DNA from: Pseudokordiimonas caeni
GTDB taxonomy: Bacteria; Pseudomonadota; Alphaproteobacteria; Sphingomonadales; Kordiimonadaceae
DNA: 64,000 nucleotides
Assembly (NCBI RefSeq): GCF_026719705.1
Contig: NZ_JAPPRR010000001.1
Span: forward strand, 1,527,255-1,591,254
Direction: 5' to 3'
Below are positions 61,884 through 64,000 of the stretch, one piece after another. Position numbers and translations under genes: made by a program. The number at the start of each line of letters is the position of its first letter. Position 1 is the stretch's first letter. The notes below the pieces were generated by a model. That model worked only from the letters and a program-made list of their open reading frames with translations, was not told the origin of the DNA and searched no databases.

Positions 61884-62857
61884 TTCTTTGCATATGCTCC
61901 TGTCGTATTCTGCTGCCCTTCGGACAGGCCTTTCATATCAAGCGCCACGCGGTTGCCCTCAGCCGCTGCATCGATGGCGCGCCGGAATTCGGAGACAACC
62001 TGCTTCACATAGGCCTTGCTGCGCTGGCGACCCTCGATCTTGAGCGCCGTCACGCCCGCTGCCATCAGCTCCGGCAGGATTGCCGAGGTATCGAGGCTCG
62101 TCGGCTCCTCGAACAGATAGCCCGCTTCGCTGCCCGCGCTGAAACGACCCTTGCAGAGCGTCGGATAACCTGCCTGCTCGCCCGCCCCGAAACGGTTGAT
62201 CGTGAAACCGCCAAGCCGACTTGCTAGGCTCGCCCCTTCATCGACATAGTCGACATGGCTGGCCGGCGAGCAGACCCCGTTGCGGTTGGGCGATTTGCCG
62301 GTGACATAGGAGGAAAGCGTGCAGCGCCCCTCTGCCATCGGGCACATGCCTCCGAAGGCGAAGACCTCGGTTTCGATATCGATCTCTTTGTTCAGCCGGG
62401 CGATGTCGGCCACCGTCAGCACGCGCGGCAACACCACGCGCTGCACGCCGAACCGTCGGGCATGGAAATTGATTGCCTCCGCGTTCGAGGCCGAAGCCTG
62501 CACCGAAAGATGCAGCCTGAGGCCCGGACAGGTTTCGCGTGCATGATCAAGGAGGCCAACGTCGGCGAGGATCAGGGCGTCCACCTTCAGCTCGCTTGCC
62601 GACCGGATGGCCGCCCGCCACGCCGCATCGTCGCCTGCACGGGCATAGGTATTGACCGCAAGGAAGACCATCGCGCCGCGTGCATGCGCATAGTCCAGCC
62701 CTTCGGCCAGTTCCTCGCGCGAAAAATTGAGACCGGGGAAGTTGCGCGCATTGGTCTCGTCGCGAAAGCCCATGTAAACGGCATCCGCTCCCGCGTCGAC
62801 CGCCGCGCGGAGGGCAGCCGGTGTACCGGCCGGGCAAACGAGTTCCAGTTTTTTCAT
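61874..62857 (-). CDS. ubiU: Oxygen-independent ubiquinone hydroxylation protein UbiU (U32 family)
   Basis: 327-residue U32-fold partner of UbiV. The start KKLELVCPAGTPAALRAAVDAGADAVYMG is standard for the family; cluster cysteines appear in GGMCPMAEGRCTLSSY, NGVCSP and PTLCKGR. Together with UbiV it uses prephenate as hydroxyl donor in anaerobic ubiquinone synthesis (established for E. coli). ATG at 62857 overlaps the ubiT stop (ATGA). Confidence 0.94.
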   Translation of the reverse strand: MKKLELVCPAGTPAALRAAVDAGADAVYMGFRDETNARNFPGLNFSREELAEGLDYAHARGAMVFLAVNTYARAGDDAAWRAAIRSASELKVDALILADVGLLDHARETCPGLRLHLSVQASASNAEAINFHARRFGVQRVVLPRVLTVADIARLNKEIDIETEVFAFGGMCPMAEGRCTLSSYVTGKSPNRNGVCSPASHVDYVDEGASLASRLGGFTINRFGAGEQAGYPTLCKGRFSAGSEAGYLFEEPTSLDTSAILPELMAAGVTALKIEGRQRSKAYVKQVVSEFRRAIDAAAEGNRVALDMKGLSEGQQNTTGAYAKKWM

Positions 62858-63396
62858 CGGCCGGCCTTTCCGGCAGGCACATACCCGGATACGCGCATTC
62901 GCGTCCACGCACTGCCTGCCTCGCTCGCCAACCGGTCTATGGGACGGGCGAAGAGGCCGAACAGGGAGACGATCTCCGCGCGCAGGTCGATATCCTCGCT
63001 ATCGAGCGCATTCCTGAGCGTCAGGAGCGCCTCGGTATCACCCTCCACACTGATATCGCGCGAAAAGAATAGCGCGTCGCCGTCAAGCTGCCCCTCCACC
63101 AGACGAAGAAGCGACATGAAATCGCCCTTCACCCGAACATCAGTCGCCGTATGTTCTTGGCGAACAGCCGTCACGCGGATGGACCGGGCCGCGACTTCCA
63201 TGAGAAAGGCAAGGCCAAGGTCGGTAGCACTGACAAGGAACCGCTTCCCGGCAACGGGTTCGAGGCGGCGGATGACAGCCGGATGACGGCGCCCCACATG
63301 GCGCGTGAAAAGATCGAGAAACCGGTTCAGGGGAAAAAGTGGCAATGGGGTCAAGAACCGCCGGGCCAAGGCGACCCCAGCGCGTGTATCGGTCAT
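62854..63396 (-). CDS. ubiT: Ubiquinone biosynthesis accessory factor UbiT (SCP2-domain)
   Basis: 180 residues from the ATG at 63396. It is a small SCP2/sterol-carrier-like lipid-binding protein (LVSATDLGLAFLMEV, VKGDFMSLLRLVEGQLDGDALFFSRDISVEGDTEALL in pieces), matching UbiT, which holds isoprenoid intermediates in anaerobic ubiquinone synthesis. First gene of ubiTUV, behind an FNR/Dnr-type box whose centre is 65 bases upstream of its ATG. Confidence 0.9.
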   Translation of the reverse strand: MTDTRAGVALARRFLTPLPLFPLNRFLDLFTRHVGRRHPAVIRRLEPVAGKRFLVSATDLGLAFLMEVAARSIRVTAVRQEHTATDVRVKGDFMSLLRLVEGQLDGDALFFSRDISVEGDTEALLTLRNALDSEDIDLRAEIVSLFGLFARPIDRLASEAGSAWTRMRVSGYVPAGKAGR

Positions 63397-63454
63397 GAAT
63401 GAATGCTCCCTTGGATTGACGGGAACATCATGACCCATCCTCCCGGATCAACCC

Positions 63455-63468
63455 TTGATATCGGTCAA
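63455..63468. promoter_or_regulatory. FNR/Dnr-type box TTGATATCGGTCAA upstream of ubiT
   Basis: 14-bp box, TTGAT-N4-GTCAA, in the divergent region between ubiTUV and the outer-membrane beta-barrel gene. Centre is 65 bases before the ubiT ATG and 120 before the other ATG. Same box type as at narK, moaA, nnrS and the porin. Confidence 0.82.
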
Positions 63469-63581
63469 GGGTGCTGCCATGACTCACCTCCGCCTCACGG
63501 CATCGTGAAGAATCGCTTTCAATCCAGCCCCGGCCCGCTCCCGTAACTGCTTGCATCGCAACAGCATCAGGGAGACCCATC

Positions 63582-64000
63582 ATGACCTGCGATCGCAAGC
63601 AATCCCCTCTCTCGGTTCTGATTTTCGGCGCAACCAGCGCACTTTTCCTCACCACTCTGCCCGCCGCCGCAACCGACGGCCTTTATGTCGACCTTGGCGG
63701 TGGCTGGACCAGCCGGTCCGATTCCTCGAACAGCGGTGAACTGACAAGCGCCTTCACAACCGGTGCCGGCACCAGCATCCCGGCCGGAACAAGCCTGCCT
63801 GCCGGTACCGAACTCGGCTGGAACACCGATTTCAAAAGCGGCTACGCGCTCCGCAGTGCCATCGGCTACGGCTATGGCAGCGGCTTCCGGGGCGAACTCG
63901 AATTCGCATGGCGCCGCAACAAGGTCTCGAGCCACGATAGCGTTGCCGTTGGTGGCGGCGTGATCGACAGCGAAGACGCCGGCGTGCTGATCACCGGCTC
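63582..64000 (+). CDS. Outer-membrane beta-barrel protein, 3' partial
   Basis: Frame runs from the ATG at 63582 (GGGAG before it) off the window edge; 139 codons plus part of another are visible. Signal peptide of about 31 residues (SVLIFGATSALFLTTLPAAA) followed by LYVDLGGGWTSRSDSS and glycine/aromatic-rich strands (SGYALRSAIGYGYGSGFRGELEFAWRR in pieces), the style of the OmpA-like eight-strand outer-membrane protein family. Lacks its C-terminus, so the class is provisional. Divergent from ubiTUV across an FNR-type box. Confidence 0.78.
   Translation, partial: MTCDRKQSPLSVLIFGATSALFLTTLPAAATDGLYVDLGGGWTSRSDSSNSGELTSAFTTGAGTSIPAGTSLPAGTELGWNTDFKSGYALRSAIGYGYGSGFRGELEFAWRRNKVSSHDSVAVGGGVIDSEDAGVLITG

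Noticed and set aside
1-64000. Mobile elements, CRISPR arrays, rRNA and tRNA genes
   Set aside because: Looked for transposase or integrase motifs, terminal repeats, spaced direct repeats and RNA-gene hallmarks; none found. The genes are consistent in style and packing throughout.

Overview
The window reads as one stretch of a GC-rich alphaproteobacterial chromosome. Support for that placement is indirect: three large TonB-dependent receptors with the EEIVVT-type N-terminal motif, HyuA/HyuB-type enzymes, type III CoA transferases, a PcaR-like IclR regulator, a fused NarK1-NarK2 transporter and ubiTUV. Order-level placement (for example sphingomonad-like or Kordiimonadales-like) is only a guess. 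I see no rRNA, tRNA, CRISPR, transposase, integrase or phage gene, and no gene-free stretch above 300 bases.

Layout. (1) 1-6544: assimilatory nitrate operon, nirB (5' end outside the window), nirD, nasA and cysG, with overlapping or abutting genes. (2) 6651-17044: catabolic module A, with a TonB receptor, a GntR/FCD regulator, HyuB, HyuA, an HMG-CoA-lyase-like enzyme, a type III CoA transferase and an isochorismatase-fold amidohydrolase. Copies of TGTATACA precede the receptor and lie in the divergent lyase/transferase promoter. (3) 17070-23238: three exported proteins in one operon (one with an OmpA C-terminal domain), a hemerythrin-like protein with an exported partner, and a divergent LysR/GST pair. 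(4) 23303-31731: catabolic module B, with a MalT-like LuxR regulator, HyuA-like, DUF917 and Asp/Glu/hydantoin-racemase proteins and a TonB receptor. (5) 31747-39505: catabolic module C, with an alpha/beta hydrolase, VOC protein, PcaR-like IclR regulator, type III CoA transferase, citryl-CoA-lyase-like protein, TonB receptor and WrbA. Its three promoter regions each carry two TTCG-N5-CGAA sites whose starts are exactly 19 bp apart. (6) 39597-63396: nitrate respiration, molybdenum cofactor and anaerobic ubiquinone: mobA, a PLP decarboxylase, nnrS, moeA, a porin, narK-narGHJI with a parvulin-like protein and carbonic anhydrase, a Crp/Fnr regulator, moaA, mogA, the Fe-S repair protein RIC, and ubiTUV. 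(7) 63582-64000: start of an outer-membrane beta-barrel gene cut by the window edge.

How region 6 works together: five FNR/Dnr-type boxes (TTGAY-N4-GTCAA, one with a first-base mismatch) stand before nnrS-moeA, the porin, narK-narGHJI, moaA-mogA-ric and ubiTUV. The only Crp/Fnr protein encoded here, at 56672-58267, carries an extra N-terminal region of about 270 residues resembling the nitrate/nitrite-sensing NIT domain, and a C-terminal four-cysteine motif instead of the FNR iron-sulfur cysteines. A one-component nitrate-sensing FNR-type regulator controlling nitrate respiration, Mo-cofactor synthesis, oxygen-independent ubiquinone synthesis and NO-damage repair is the most interesting candidate system here. 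The second is the IclR-linked module C, whose gene set looks like a ring-cleavage, CoA-activation and CoA-lyase pathway that I cannot match to a known route.
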